The notes below the pieces were generated by a model that was not told where the DNA came from, searched no databases, and saw only the letters and a program-made list of their open reading frames with translations. A stretch of DNA of 51,230 nt from Thermoplasmata archaeon. GTDB taxonomy: Archaea > Thermoplasmatota > Thermoplasmata > Lutacidiplasmatales > UBA184. Shown piece by piece: positions 7,492-15,395 of the stretch (the stretch's first letter is position 1; each line of letters starts with the position of its first letter). A program made the position numbers and the translations under genes. Where the stretch lies: the NCBI GenBank assembly GCA_021809545.1, contig JAKAYL010000009.1, forward strand, positions 1-51,230. The letters run 5' to 3'.

Positions 7492-8545
7492 ACCGGGAGC
7501 CTTCCGGAGAGGGCGGGGGCGGCCGTTCGCTGTTCACCGCGTGGTTGAGGGCGATCTCCGCCAGATCCGCCGCGTAGAGTGCGGTGCGTTCCAGGCTCTC
7601 GAGCACGTAGGCCAGAGCGACCGCGACCCGACCCTTCTTGGCAAAGATCTGTTCGAGCTCAGGACCTCGTGAGATCAGCGTCTTTCCCACCCCGTCGATG
7701 ACCTCGTTGGCCTTGTCGATGTCCCCGGTGAAGATGGTCTCGACGGCCGAGTCTAGGAAGACCAGGGCCTCCTCGGAGAGCTTCGCGAGTTGCTCTACCT
7801 GGGTGGCGGGAAGACGGACGTCCGAGACCATCGTGGTGACCCGTGAAATACGGACGGCGTGGTCCGCGATGCGCTCGAGGGTCTTCGAGGCGAGGTCGTA
7901 GGTCAGGCAATCGGGGAGAGTGATGCTGAGCGTGGGGAGGAGACGGGGGTCCTTGAGGGCCATCACGACCGTCTTGTTGACGAACCAGTGGAGCCGGTCG
8001 ATCTCCCAATCTCGGTCCGCCACGTCCCGGGCGATCGAGGCGTCCTGGCCCCGGAAGCCGGTCATGGCGTCGGACTGCATCTCCCGGGCCATGAGGTGCA
8101 TGCGTCGGAGAACGGAGGGGAGCGGCATGGGATTGGAGCTCACCATGTCCTGCAGCACGACCCCGGTCGGGGTCTCCTCGAGGATCTCGGGCCCGATCAC
8201 CTGCTGGACGAACTTCCGGACGACCTCCCGGGTCGACGGGTCCATCCGTTCCTTCGTGCGGACCTCCACAAGGGGAGCTCCCGAGATATAGACGGAGACC
8301 AGCCGTCGGAAGATGTGGTCGGGAGGGGTCTTGTTCGTTACCAGGCAGACCCGGCGCACCTTCTCCAGCTTCGGGACCTCCTCGGTGTAGACGGAGAGCG
8401 AGCCGTCCTCCCTCGGCAAGAAGTAGACGAGGGCTCCCCGGGTGAGGTTGTTGGCCCTCACCCAGGCCTTGGGGAGCGAGACGGCGAAGGTGCTTCCCCC
8501 GGTCTGCTGGATTCTTCTCCCTTCGTAGCCCCTCGGGGTTTTCAT
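7478..8545 (-). CDS. AbrB-PhoU domain regulator (archaeal phosphate-uptake regulator type)
   Basis: The 355-residue protein starts with a SpoVT/AbrB-type DNA-binding swapped hairpin (RRIQQTGGSTFAVSLPKAWVR, residues 10-30, with the GGST..VSLPK signature). Two PhoU-like helical repeats follow at about 140-230 and 235-345. Archaeal proteins with this architecture are annotated as phosphate uptake regulators, thought to sense phosphate-transport status and bind DNA. No pst or phosphate-channel genes adjoin it, so the regulon is unknown. A TATA (GTATATACT, 8569-8577 minus) centred 28 nt before the ATG predicts a leaderless mRNA. Confidence 0.85.
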   Translation of the reverse strand: MKTPRGYEGRRIQQTGGSTFAVSLPKAWVRANNLTRGALVYFLPREDGSLSVYTEEVPKLEKVRRVCLVTNKTPPDHIFRRLVSVYISGAPLVEVRTKERMDPSTREVVRKFVQQVIGPEILEETPTGVVLQDMVSSNPMPLPSVLRRMHLMAREMQSDAMTGFRGQDASIARDVADRDWEIDRLHWFVNKTVVMALKDPRLLPTLSITLPDCLTYDLASKTLERIADHAVRISRVTTMVSDVRLPATQVEQLAKLSEEALVFLDSAVETIFTGDIDKANEVIDGVGKTLISRGPELEQIFAKKGRVAVALAYVLESLERTALYAADLAEIALNHAVNSERPPPPSPEGSRFTEG

Positions 8546-8568
8546 ACGGCTACATAGTTAAATAGGAA

Positions 8569-8613
8569 AGTATATACATCTTGCTCACGCCCTTTCGAAC
8601 GGCTGTTTATAAG
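8569..8613. promoter_or_regulatory. Two back-to-back TATA boxes of divergent genes
   Basis: AGTATATAC (8569-8577) serves the minus-strand AbrB-PhoU gene and GTTTATAAG (8605-8613) serves the plus-strand gene at 8638. Each is 28-29 nt from its start codon, so both mRNAs should be leaderless. Any operator between 8578 and 8604 could affect both. Confidence 0.6.
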
Positions 8614-8637
8614 GTCCATCCGACTCACCCTGGGGCG

Positions 8638-9426
8638 ATGGAGGCACGTTCCGGGATCACGGTGGAAGCCGGCTGTCTCGTGCTCCTCGTGCTCCTTCTT
8701 CTTCCCGGGGTCTTCCCGGCTGCCTCGGCCGCTCCTCCACCGGTGTTGCCCCCGAACTTCGGGGAGCGGGCCCTGTCGCTGTCCTCCGGGACCATCGCTT
8801 CCGGGGCCAGCGGTTCGTTCCAAGCGACCTTCACCAACCCCTTCTCCCAGAGCTTGGCCTCGGTCTCCCTCACCTTCCAGATCTACAACTGGTCGGCGGC
8901 GGACAATAGCAGCGGAGGGACCCTGGGTCCTTCGGATGGTTGGGCCCCCTCCTTTGCGAACGCCGGAAGCAATCCCCGGTTGTTGCAGGTGTCCCTGTCC
9001 TCCGTGGCCGCGGGAGCCTCCGAAAACATCGAGCGATCCGTGACGGTGCCCTCCGGGTGCCCTGCCGGGTCCTACTTTGTCCGGGACCAGGGGAACCTGA
9101 CGCTCGCCAACGGGACCCGGTATGTCTTTCTCTCCCGGGGGTACTTTTCCGATGCCCTATGGGCCAAGGCCACCCAGGGGGCAGGCAACACTTCGAAGTT
9201 GAACCTCACCGTGCTCAACGTCTCCGGGATCTTCCCGGAGAGCGCGATCGTGGTGAGCTCCGGTGCCTTGGCCACGTGGATCTGGGCGTTCTTGGCCCTC
9301 TCGCTGGTCCTGGCGGCGATCGGAGGGTACCTTTGGGTGAAGACCCGTCCTCAACCGGCCAGCACGTCCGGGGCCAAACCCCGCTTCCTACGGAAGAAGG
9401 CGGACAGGGCTTTCGGGAAGAGGTGA
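8638..9426 (+). CDS. Secreted, C-terminally anchored surface protein of unknown function
   Basis: The 262-residue protein has a Sec-type signal peptide (hydrophobic LVLLVLLLLPGVFPAASA, about residues 14-31). An extracellular beta-rich domain follows with a CARDB- or NEW3-like flavour (SGSFQATFTNPFSQSLASVSLTF). Several N-glycosylation sequons (DNSS, GNLT, NGTR, KLNLT) are present. A membrane anchor (about 214-236) precedes a basic cytoplasmic tail. The orientation is thus outside domain, one anchor, short inside tail. The start is set by the TATA at 8605. It converges on the geranylgeranyl reductase with a 76-nt overlap. Partner and function are unknown. Confidence 0.7.
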   Translation: MEARSGITVEAGCLVLLVLLLLPGVFPAASAAPPPVLPPNFGERALSLSSGTIASGASGSFQATFTNPFSQSLASVSLTFQIYNWSAADNSSGGTLGPSDGWAPSFANAGSNPRLLQVSLSSVAAGASENIERSVTVPSGCPAGSYFVRDQGNLTLANGTRYVFLSRGYFSDALWAKATQGAGNTSKLNLTVLNVSGIFPESAIVVSSGALATWIWAFLALSLVLAAIGGYLWVKTRPQPASTSGAKPRFLRKKADRAFGKR

Positions 9427-10592
9427 ACCAGGGAGGGGGACTGCCCCAGCAGTTCCCGTATCGTGAGGGTGGGAAAATCGATGTCCCCGAAGGCCACGAT
9501 GGTGGAAATGAGCTTGGATTCCTTCAGCACTTCGAGAAGCCGGTCCAGATCGGCATCGCTCAATTGGACGAAGAGCCTGCGGAAGAAGAGGGCCCGGTCC
9601 ATCTCATCGCCCATCTCGTGGGCCCACTGGCGGTCGTACTCCCGGAGCCGTTGGGCCGAAAGGTTTCCCTCCTCCAAGGCGGCCGAGGCCACTCCGGCAG
9701 CGAGCTCGGCGGCTCGCATTCCGGTGAAGATCCCTCCTCCGGAAAGGGGTTTCACTTGGGCCGCGGCATCCCCGACGAGGAGGCCATGGTCGGTAGAAAT
9801 GACGGGGACCTGTCCGACCGGGATCCCGCTCACGATCGTGCGGATCGGGGACGGGAGCTTCCGACCGTAGCGTCGCTCCATGCGGCGGACGAGCTCGCGG
9901 TACCCGTCGAGGGCCAAGAGGCCGTTTCTTGCGTTGAGACCCACCCCCACCCGCACGTTGCCCTCCCCGTCTGGGATCGACCAGCCGAAGAACCCGGGGG
10001 CGAGGTCCCGTCCCAGGTAGATCTCCACCTGGTCCTGGGGAGCGTCCCGGAACGGGAGGTCGGCCTCAAAGGCGGGCAGGATCTCGATGGGCCGCCGGAG
10101 CCGCAGCTTCCGAGCGACCGTACTCGCCACCCCGTCGCTCCCGACCAGGAGGCGGGTCGTCAGCTCTGCGGGTCCTGTGGGAGACTCGGCCCCAAGGACC
10201 ACCTTGCCGTCGGGAGTGTTGGGGCGTTCCCGAATATCTTTGAACTTCCAGCCCGTGAGGACCTGCACTCCGGCACGAGCGGCCCGTTCCGCCAGCAGGA
10301 AGTCGAGCATCTCGCGGGAGATGACGTGGGCCCGGGTCTCCCCGGCCGCGAACTCTATCTTGCCCATCGAGGGGCCCCAAACAATGGCTCCCCCCATCGG
10401 ACGCTGCACCATCTTGGACGTCCCGGCCATGTCCAGCACCCGCTGGCTGACGAGACCCGCACACTGGACAGGGCGCCCTATCAGCGGATGCTCCTCCAAC
10501 AGGGTCACCGACCATCCCTTCTTTGCGAGATGGTAGGCCAGGGTGCTCCCTGAAGGTCCCGCACCTACTATCACCACGTCCGTCGTCGGCAT
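9351..10592 (-). CDS. Geranylgeranyl reductase family FAD enzyme (archaeal ether lipid saturation)
   Basis: Members reduce the geranylgeranyl chains of archaeal membrane lipids to phytanyl chains. The sequence has the N-terminal FAD Rossmann motif VVIVGAGPSGSTLAYHLAKKG, the GRPVQCAG equivalent of the family's PxxC substrate loop, and the second FAD motif GDAAAQVKPLSGGGI. The chosen ATG gives 413 residues, within the family range. It lies about 29 nt downstream of a TATA-like GGAGTTAAAG at 10617-10626, so the upstream ATG at 10610 is less likely. The 3' end overlaps the convergent surface-protein gene. A related FAD oxidoreductase function is possible but less likely. Confidence 0.88.
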   Translation of the reverse strand: MPTTDVVIVGAGPSGSTLAYHLAKKGWSVTLLEEHPLIGRPVQCAGLVSQRVLDMAGTSKMVQRPMGGAIVWGPSMGKIEFAAGETRAHVISREMLDFLLAERAARAGVQVLTGWKFKDIRERPNTPDGKVVLGAESPTGPAELTTRLLVGSDGVASTVARKLRLRRPIEILPAFEADLPFRDAPQDQVEIYLGRDLAPGFFGWSIPDGEGNVRVGVGLNARNGLLALDGYRELVRRMERRYGRKLPSPIRTIVSGIPVGQVPVISTDHGLLVGDAAAQVKPLSGGGIFTGMRAAELAAGVASAALEEGNLSAQRLREYDRQWAHEMGDEMDRALFFRRLFVQLSDADLDRLLEVLKESKLISTIVAFGDIDFPTLTIRELLGQSPSLVHLFPKALSAFFRRKRGLAPDVLAG

Positions 10593-10711
10593 CGGAGGGC
10601 GCAGGGGCATCTCTCGCTTTAACTCCTTCCGGGTCTCAGCCCGGGTCTACACCGAACGCCGGCCCCCCCGGTCCTCCACCGTGGGCACGAAGCCGTTCCG
10701 AGCACAATCAA

Positions 10712-10719
10712 GATATACC
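10712..10719 (+). promoter_or_regulatory. TATA box of the gene at 10740
   Basis: GATATACC is centred about 25 nt before the ATG at 10740, which implies a leaderless mRNA. Confidence 0.55.
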
Positions 10720-10739
10720 CGGATGACCTCGGACCCGGT

Positions 10740-11174
10740 ATGGTCGTCGTGAAGGCGTTCACCGGGCACATCGTCCTGAGCGAGAGGTACAGCTACAAGA
10801 ATCTCACCGAGGTATACCCCGACATCCACCGCAAGGTCATCGAAGCGGGCGCGAGCACCGCAACCCAAGAGGACCCGTCGGTCGTTGACCTCCTCTTGGA
10901 CGACAACATCCGTGCGATGAAGGCCGACAAGAAGCCGGCCGGTATCAACCGGTTCGACCTGGGCGGGGTCCGTCTCATCTTCCCGATCCGGGAGGACGGT
11001 CAAGTGGAGTTCTACATCAGCAAGCATTCCCGGTGCCCCGAGGTCGTGGGCCTGACCGAGTCGATCTCTTCGATCCTGAAGAAGGCGGGCCTGAAGCACA
11101 CCACCCTCTACGACAGATCTCCGATGCTGAATTCGCGCTCCACCTTCCAGGCGAGCGCTCCCGCAGTGCATTAG
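10740..11174 (+). CDS. Unknown 144-residue soluble protein
   Basis: I do not recognise this protein. It is soluble with mixed alpha/beta composition: beta-type segments (KAFTGHIVLSER, GVRLIFPI, VEFYISKH) alternate with helices (SVVDLLLDDNIRAMK, VVGLTESISSILKKAG), and a polar, disordered tail closes it. There is one cysteine (Cys101 in KHSRCPEVV) and no obvious catalytic motif. Codon usage and a clean TATA support it as a real gene. Only 6 nt separate it from the CPBP protease gene downstream, so the two are likely cotranscribed. Confidence 0.7.
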   Translation: MVVVKAFTGHIVLSERYSYKNLTEVYPDIHRKVIEAGASTATQEDPSVVDLLLDDNIRAMKADKKPAGINRFDLGGVRLIFPIREDGQVEFYISKHSRCPEVVGLTESISSILKKAGLKHTTLYDRSPMLNSRSTFQASAPAVH

Positions 11175-11180
11175 TCGCCG

Positions 11181-12074
11181 TTGCCGGTCGATCAGCGGAT
11201 CCTCTACGCGCTAGCGACCGGCGCGACCGCCGCCGCGGTCATCTCCCAGTACTTCATCCCGTCCTCTTGGATCCCGGGAGGTTGGCTGGGCTTTGTCCTC
11301 GGGCTCCTGCTCGTCTACGGTATCGGACTGGCCCTGTTCTTCGCCTTCTTCCGGCTGAAACCGCTCCGGAACTACGTCCGGAGACCCCGGCTGGGAGCCA
11401 AGGAAACGGCCCGTTGGTACGGCATCTTCGGCCTGCTCGGCCTCTTCCTCGCGCTGGCCCTCGCCGTGGTGTACTTCGCCTTCGAACCCACCCGGACCAA
11501 GGACCTCCTGGAGAAGTCCACTCCGGTGATACAGGCGGGCTCGGCGAACCCGCTCTTCTACATACTCTTCTCGATCTTCTTCGTTGGATTCACCGAGGAG
11601 ACGCTCTTCCGGGGGTACCTGCTGGGTTCGATCCTCTCCATTGAGGGGACCCGCCGCTGGCAACTCCACGCCCTCTGGACCAGCCTTCTTTTTGGCGGGA
11701 TCCACATCTACTACGCCCAGACCTACCTCGAGATATCTCCCATCTTCTACGTCCGGCTCGTCACGCTCGGCCTCGTCTTCTCCTATGCCTACGTCTATTC
11801 CGGAGGCAACATCCTCTTCATCGCGCTGTTGCACGGGGCGTTCGACGCAACGGCCTTCCTCCAGTTGGTGCCCTCCATGACCAACTTGGCCGCGGGATTG
11901 TCCTACCTTTTGCTCTTCGGGTGCGGGGCGTACGCCCTGGTGCGGTATCTTCAGCAGAACGGGTTCCCTCAGCCCACCTGGGATGGCTCCCCGCTCGTGG
12001 GTCCTGGGGAGTGGCCCCCGCTGCCGAGACCCCAAATTGCCTCCTCCTTTCTCCTTCCCCCACCCCCTGCGTAG
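11181..12074 (+). CDS. CPBP family intramembrane metalloprotease (Abi/Rce1 type)
   Basis: This is an integral membrane protein of 297 residues with about eight helices. The CPBP signatures are present: FTEETLFRGYLLGS (EExxxR) around residue 137, GGIHIYYA with a putative metal histidine near 173, and ALLHGAFDATAF near 214 with the last histidine. The family includes CAAX-type prenyl proteases and bacterial self-immunity proteins; substrates in archaea are unknown. The start is a TTG six bases after the preceding stop, which implies coupled expression. The C-terminal tail is proline-rich. Confidence 0.85.
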   Translation: MPVDQRILYALATGATAAAVISQYFIPSSWIPGGWLGFVLGLLLVYGIGLALFFAFFRLKPLRNYVRRPRLGAKETARWYGIFGLLGLFLALALAVVYFAFEPTRTKDLLEKSTPVIQAGSANPLFYILFSIFFVGFTEETLFRGYLLGSILSIEGTRRWQLHALWTSLLFGGIHIYYAQTYLEISPIFYVRLVTLGLVFSYAYVYSGGNILFIALLHGAFDATAFLQLVPSMTNLAAGLSYLLLFGCGAYALVRYLQQNGFPQPTWDGSPLVGPGEWPPLPRPQIASSFLLPPPPA

Positions 12075-12127
12075 GGCCCGAAATCCCTGGGGGCCGCCCT
12101 GTGACCCCGCTACGGCGGCGCTATCTG

Positions 12128-12138
12128 TCTTTATAATG
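12128..12138 (+). promoter_or_regulatory. TATA box of arginine deiminase
   Basis: TCTTTATAATG sits about 32 nt before an in-frame TTG (12165) and 56 nt before the ATG at 12189. The transcript start falls near 12160, leaving a short leader with a G-rich stretch ahead of the ATG. Confidence 0.5.
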
Positions 12139-12188
12139 GGCCCCCGCTTGAGGGACCCAAGTTCTTGGGTGAAAAAGGGGGGTTGAAA

Positions 12189-13475
12189 ATGGGGCGGGCG
12201 AAGGCGGTTGCAGAATGGCGGCAACTCAAGCGGGTCGTGGTCCGGCGCCCGGGCATCGAAGCGCTCTTCGGCCTGTTGGAACCCTTCTCTTCGCTCTACG
12301 AGCGCGTCTTCAGCCTGGAAAAGGCGCAGCGAGAGCACGACGACCTGGTGAAGACGCTCAAACGTGAGTTCGGAGTCACGGTCGAGTACCTTGACGAACT
12401 CCTCTTGGAAGCCGCCGGCCGGTCCCGGGATGTCTACGAGGAGTTGGCCCATCGCGCCACCGAGGCGATGCAGTACTCCGGCTACGGGGCACGCAGGGCC
12501 AAGCGGGAGTTCCTCGAGAATCTCCCCCTCCTCGAGCGGGATGTGCTCCTGCAGATCCTGATCCTGGCCCCCTCGATCTCCTTCGTCAAGCGGAAGGGGA
12601 CGAGGAGCATCCTCCCTTTCACCACCCTCCGCGTGCCGCTTACCAACCTGTTCTTCATGCGGGACCAGCAGGCGGTGGGCGACCAGGGGATCATCATCTC
12701 CCGGATGGCGAAGCCTCAACGTCGCCGCGAGACGGAGTTGACCTCCTTCGCGTGGAACTCCATTGGGGAGACCCCCACGACCACCGTCCGCAAGGGAACC
12801 TTCGAGGGGGGGGACTTCATCCCCTGCGGGAGGTTTGCCCTGATCGGGACAGGGGATAGGACCAGCCCTGCCGCCGTCGCCGAGATCCTCGCCAGCGGGG
12901 TCGGCTTCCCGGAGGTCGGGGTGGTCCACCAGCCCCACCACCCGCTCCTGCGGACGCAGGACCCGATGGTCAACATGCATCTCGATACGTACCTCAACTT
13001 CCCCGGGGAGGGGCTCGCCGTCGGTTACCCGGAGATGCTGAACAGCGCCCGGGTGGAGGTCTACCGGAGAACGGAGGACGGGCGATACCACTTCACCCGG
13101 AGGACCCGCTTGTCGATGTACCTTACAGGGAACGGCTTCACGATCATCCCCATCACGACGCTCGAGCAGATGTGCTACGCCACCAACTTCCTCACGATCA
13201 AGGACCGGACTATCCTGGTCCCGGATGTCGCCAGCAATGCGGAGAAGGTGCTCGCCAACCTGAAGCGCGCGGACGACACGAACCCCTGGAAGTACCACGA
13301 CCTATTCGTGCGGGCGAGCATGGACTACAGCGAGCTCCGGTCGACCGGGACCTTCTTCCCGAACAAGCCCCTGGCCCACGACTACTCCATCCGGGCGGAG
13401 AAGATACGTCTCTCCAACATCACGGGAGCCTTCGGGGGAGCGCACTGCCTGACCGCCACGGTCGAGCGGTCCTGA
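12189..13475 (+). CDS. arcA: Arginine deiminase
   Basis: This enzyme hydrolyses arginine to citrulline and ammonia in the cytoplasm. The 428-residue protein shows the guanidino-group-modifying fold signatures: LTNLFFMRDQQ (LPNxxFxRDP equivalent), GTFEGGDFIPCG with the catalytic Glu-Gly-Gly-Asp, NMHLDTYLN with the catalytic histidine and aspartate, and the nucleophile cysteine in GGAHCLTA near the C-terminus (about residue 420). Ornithine carbamoyltransferase and carbamate kinase are not adjacent, so an ATP-yielding arc pathway is not shown here. An upstream in-frame TTG at 12165 would add eight residues. The gene converges on the HAD/ECH gene, 16 nt away. Confidence 0.92.
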   Translation: MGRAKAVAEWRQLKRVVVRRPGIEALFGLLEPFSSLYERVFSLEKAQREHDDLVKTLKREFGVTVEYLDELLLEAAGRSRDVYEELAHRATEAMQYSGYGARRAKREFLENLPLLERDVLLQILILAPSISFVKRKGTRSILPFTTLRVPLTNLFFMRDQQAVGDQGIIISRMAKPQRRRETELTSFAWNSIGETPTTTVRKGTFEGGDFIPCGRFALIGTGDRTSPAAVAEILASGVGFPEVGVVHQPHHPLLRTQDPMVNMHLDTYLNFPGEGLAVGYPEMLNSARVEVYRRTEDGRYHFTRRTRLSMYLTGNGFTIIPITTLEQMCYATNFLTIKDRTILVPDVASNAEKVLANLKRADDTNPWKYHDLFVRASMDYSELRSTGTFFPNKPLAHDYSIRAEKIRLSNITGAFGGAHCLTATVERS

Positions 13476-13491
13476 AGGGCCCTCTTCCGGT

Positions 13492-15381
13492 CTACCGTCC
13501 CTTGAACTCGGGCTTTCGCTTCTCCAGGTAGGCTTTCATGCCTTCCCGAAGGTCCTCGGTGGTGAAGGTGTAGGTGGCGAGCTGCTTCTCCAGGGCAAGC
13601 CCCGAGGGAAGAGGGGCCTCGATACCGAAGTCGACCGCATCCTTGGCCAGGCGCACCGCGACCGGGGCCCGGGAAGCGATGGTGAGGGCCAGTTCCCGGG
13701 CCTCGTCCTTGAGCTTCTCAGCAGGGTAGGTGCGGGCGACCAAGCCCATGGCGCAGGCCTCTGGGGCCCGGACATGGGTGCCGGTCAGGATCATCAGCTT
13801 GGCCCGGGAATCTCCTATCCGGCGGGCCAGCCGCTGCGTGCCCCCGAACCCCGGGATGATCCCAAGGGAGACCTCGGGGAGACCGAGATTGGCCTCCTCG
13901 GAAGCGAGGATGAAATCCGCAGAGAGGGAGAGCTCGAGGCCCCCTCCCAGGGCATAGCCGTCGACCACGGCGATCACGGGCTTCTCCAGGGTGTCGATGA
14001 GACTGAGGACGCGGTGACCGAGGGTGGTATAGGCCAGGGACTCGGCAGGGGTCTTGGTGACCATCTCCGCGATATCGGCTCCGGCCGCGAAGTTGTTCGA
14101 CGTGCTGGAGAGGAGCAGGACGTGCACCCCGGCATCCGAGGCCGCTTCCTTCACGGCACGCTCCAGGTCCAAGAGCACCTTGGAATTGAGGGCGTTGAGC
14201 GCATCGGGGCGGTCCAGGAGGATCCAGGCGATGGGCCCGTCCTTTTCGAGCCGGACCGTGGTGAGGGGCCAGGGCTCGTTGGAGATCGCCACTTCCGCGA
14301 GGCGCGAGGAGACGGGGAAGGCCCCGCCCCAGTGCCGGTGGATCTTGTCCACCTGCTCGTAGCCCGAGATCGTGCCCATCTCATTGAGGAGCGAGAAGGG
14401 TCCGACCCGCCAGGCGAGCCCGATGCGGGCACCCCGGTCGGTCTCTTCGGCCGTGGCAACGCCCTCCTCGACAAGCCGTGAGGCGATGCCTAGGAGGACC
14501 CCGGCGAGGTGGCCCTTTGCGGCCTCCTTCTGAGCCGGGTTCGCCTCACCCTCGATCTTCCATTTCTCCCCCTTCTCGAACTGCTCCTTGAGGAGCGCCG
14601 AGGGGTGGTAGTACTTCCCGAGGGCCTTTCCGAGGGTCGAGTTGGAGTGGTAGGCGATGGGGATCCCGGTGACGTTCATCAATTCGAAGGGACCCATCTT
14701 CGTCCCCAGGAGCTCGTTCGCCGCGGCCTCGATGGTGGGGATGTCGGCGACCTTGTCCTCCAGCAGCCGGGTCGCCTCGTTGAGGAAGGGCACGAAGAAC
14801 CGGTTGATGCAGAAGCCGGGGGAGTCGCGGACGCGGATGGGGATCTTCTTGATCGAGTAGCTGATCGAGAGGAGGCTCTCCATCGTGGCTTTCGAGGTGT
14901 TCGGTCCGGGAATGATCTCCACGAGCCGGTTGACGGAGGCGGGGAAGAAGAAGTGCAGTCCCGCGCACCGCTCCGGGAGGGGGAACCCCTCGAAGAGATG
15001 ACTCACCGAAAGGCTCGAGGTGTTGGTGACCACGAGGGTCTTCTCTCCCACGAGGGGGGCCAGTTCGGCGAACAGGGTCTTCTTGACCTTCTCCTCCTCA
15101 AAGACGGCTTCGATGACCAGGCGCGCGTTCTTCGCGGCCACCTTGAGTTCGGTCGTGAACTCGATGGCCGAGAGGACCTGATCCCGCTTCTCGGGCCGCA
15201 GACGGCCGCGTTCCACGGAACGGTTGAGGTTCCGCTCGATCGTCTCCCGTCCCCGGGCGAGCTCCTTCTCTGTCAGGTCCCGGACGACGACGGGATATCC
15301 TGCGGAAGCAAAGGCCTGGGCGATGCCCGAGCCCATGTTGCCGGCGCCAAGCACTGCGATGTGTTCCTTTTGCGAGGGCAT
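13492..15381 (-). CDS. 3-hydroxyacyl-CoA dehydrogenase / enoyl-CoA hydratase fusion
   Basis: This bifunctional enzyme hydrates enoyl-CoA and oxidises the 3-hydroxyacyl-CoA with NAD+. The order is dehydrogenase first: NAD-binding LGAGNMGSGIAQAFASAG at residues 10-27, HFFFPASVNRLVEIIPG with the catalytic histidine near 143, and SPGFCINR; a second dehydrogenase C-domain follows. The hydratase begins near residue 375, with both catalytic glutamates in DGYALGGGLELS and LPEVSLGIIPGFGGTQRL. This order is the reverse of bacterial FadB and is typical of archaeal fusions. It is the last gene of the apgM-trm5-ppsA operon, 14 nt after ppsA. Beta-oxidation or crotonyl-CoA hydration is possible; the direction is not decided by sequence. 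Confidence 0.93.
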   Translation of the reverse strand: MPSQKEHIAVLGAGNMGSGIAQAFASAGYPVVVRDLTEKELARGRETIERNLNRSVERGRLRPEKRDQVLSAIEFTTELKVAAKNARLVIEAVFEEEKVKKTLFAELAPLVGEKTLVVTNTSSLSVSHLFEGFPLPERCAGLHFFFPASVNRLVEIIPGPNTSKATMESLLSISYSIKKIPIRVRDSPGFCINRFFVPFLNEATRLLEDKVADIPTIEAAANELLGTKMGPFELMNVTGIPIAYHSNSTLGKALGKYYHPSALLKEQFEKGEKWKIEGEANPAQKEAAKGHLAGVLLGIASRLVEEGVATAEETDRGARIGLAWRVGPFSLLNEMGTISGYEQVDKIHRHWGGAFPVSSRLAEVAISNEPWPLTTVRLEKDGPIAWILLDRPDALNALNSKVLLDLERAVKEAASDAGVHVLLLSSTSNNFAAGADIAEMVTKTPAESLAYTTLGHRVLSLIDTLEKPVIAVVDGYALGGGLELSLSADFILASEEANLGLPEVSLGIIPGFGGTQRLARRIGDSRAKLMILTGTHVRAPEACAMGLVARTYPAEKLKDEARELALTIASRAPVAVRLAKDAVDFGIEAPLPSGLALEKQLATYTFTTEDLREGMKAYLEKRKPEFKGR

Positions 15382-15395
15382 GGGGTACCTCGGGT

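Noticed and set aside
8940-10553. 537-codon plus-strand frame opposite the geranylgeranyl reductase
   Set aside because: It shadows the reductase, with low-complexity Gly/Arg/Glu content and no motif.
11211-13298. Very long open frame on the minus strand opposite the CPBP and arginine deiminase genes
   Set aside because: Composition is antisense-like (many His, Arg, Gly, Asp), there are no domains, and it covers two well-supported plus-strand genes. GC-rich DNA leaves such antisense frames open.
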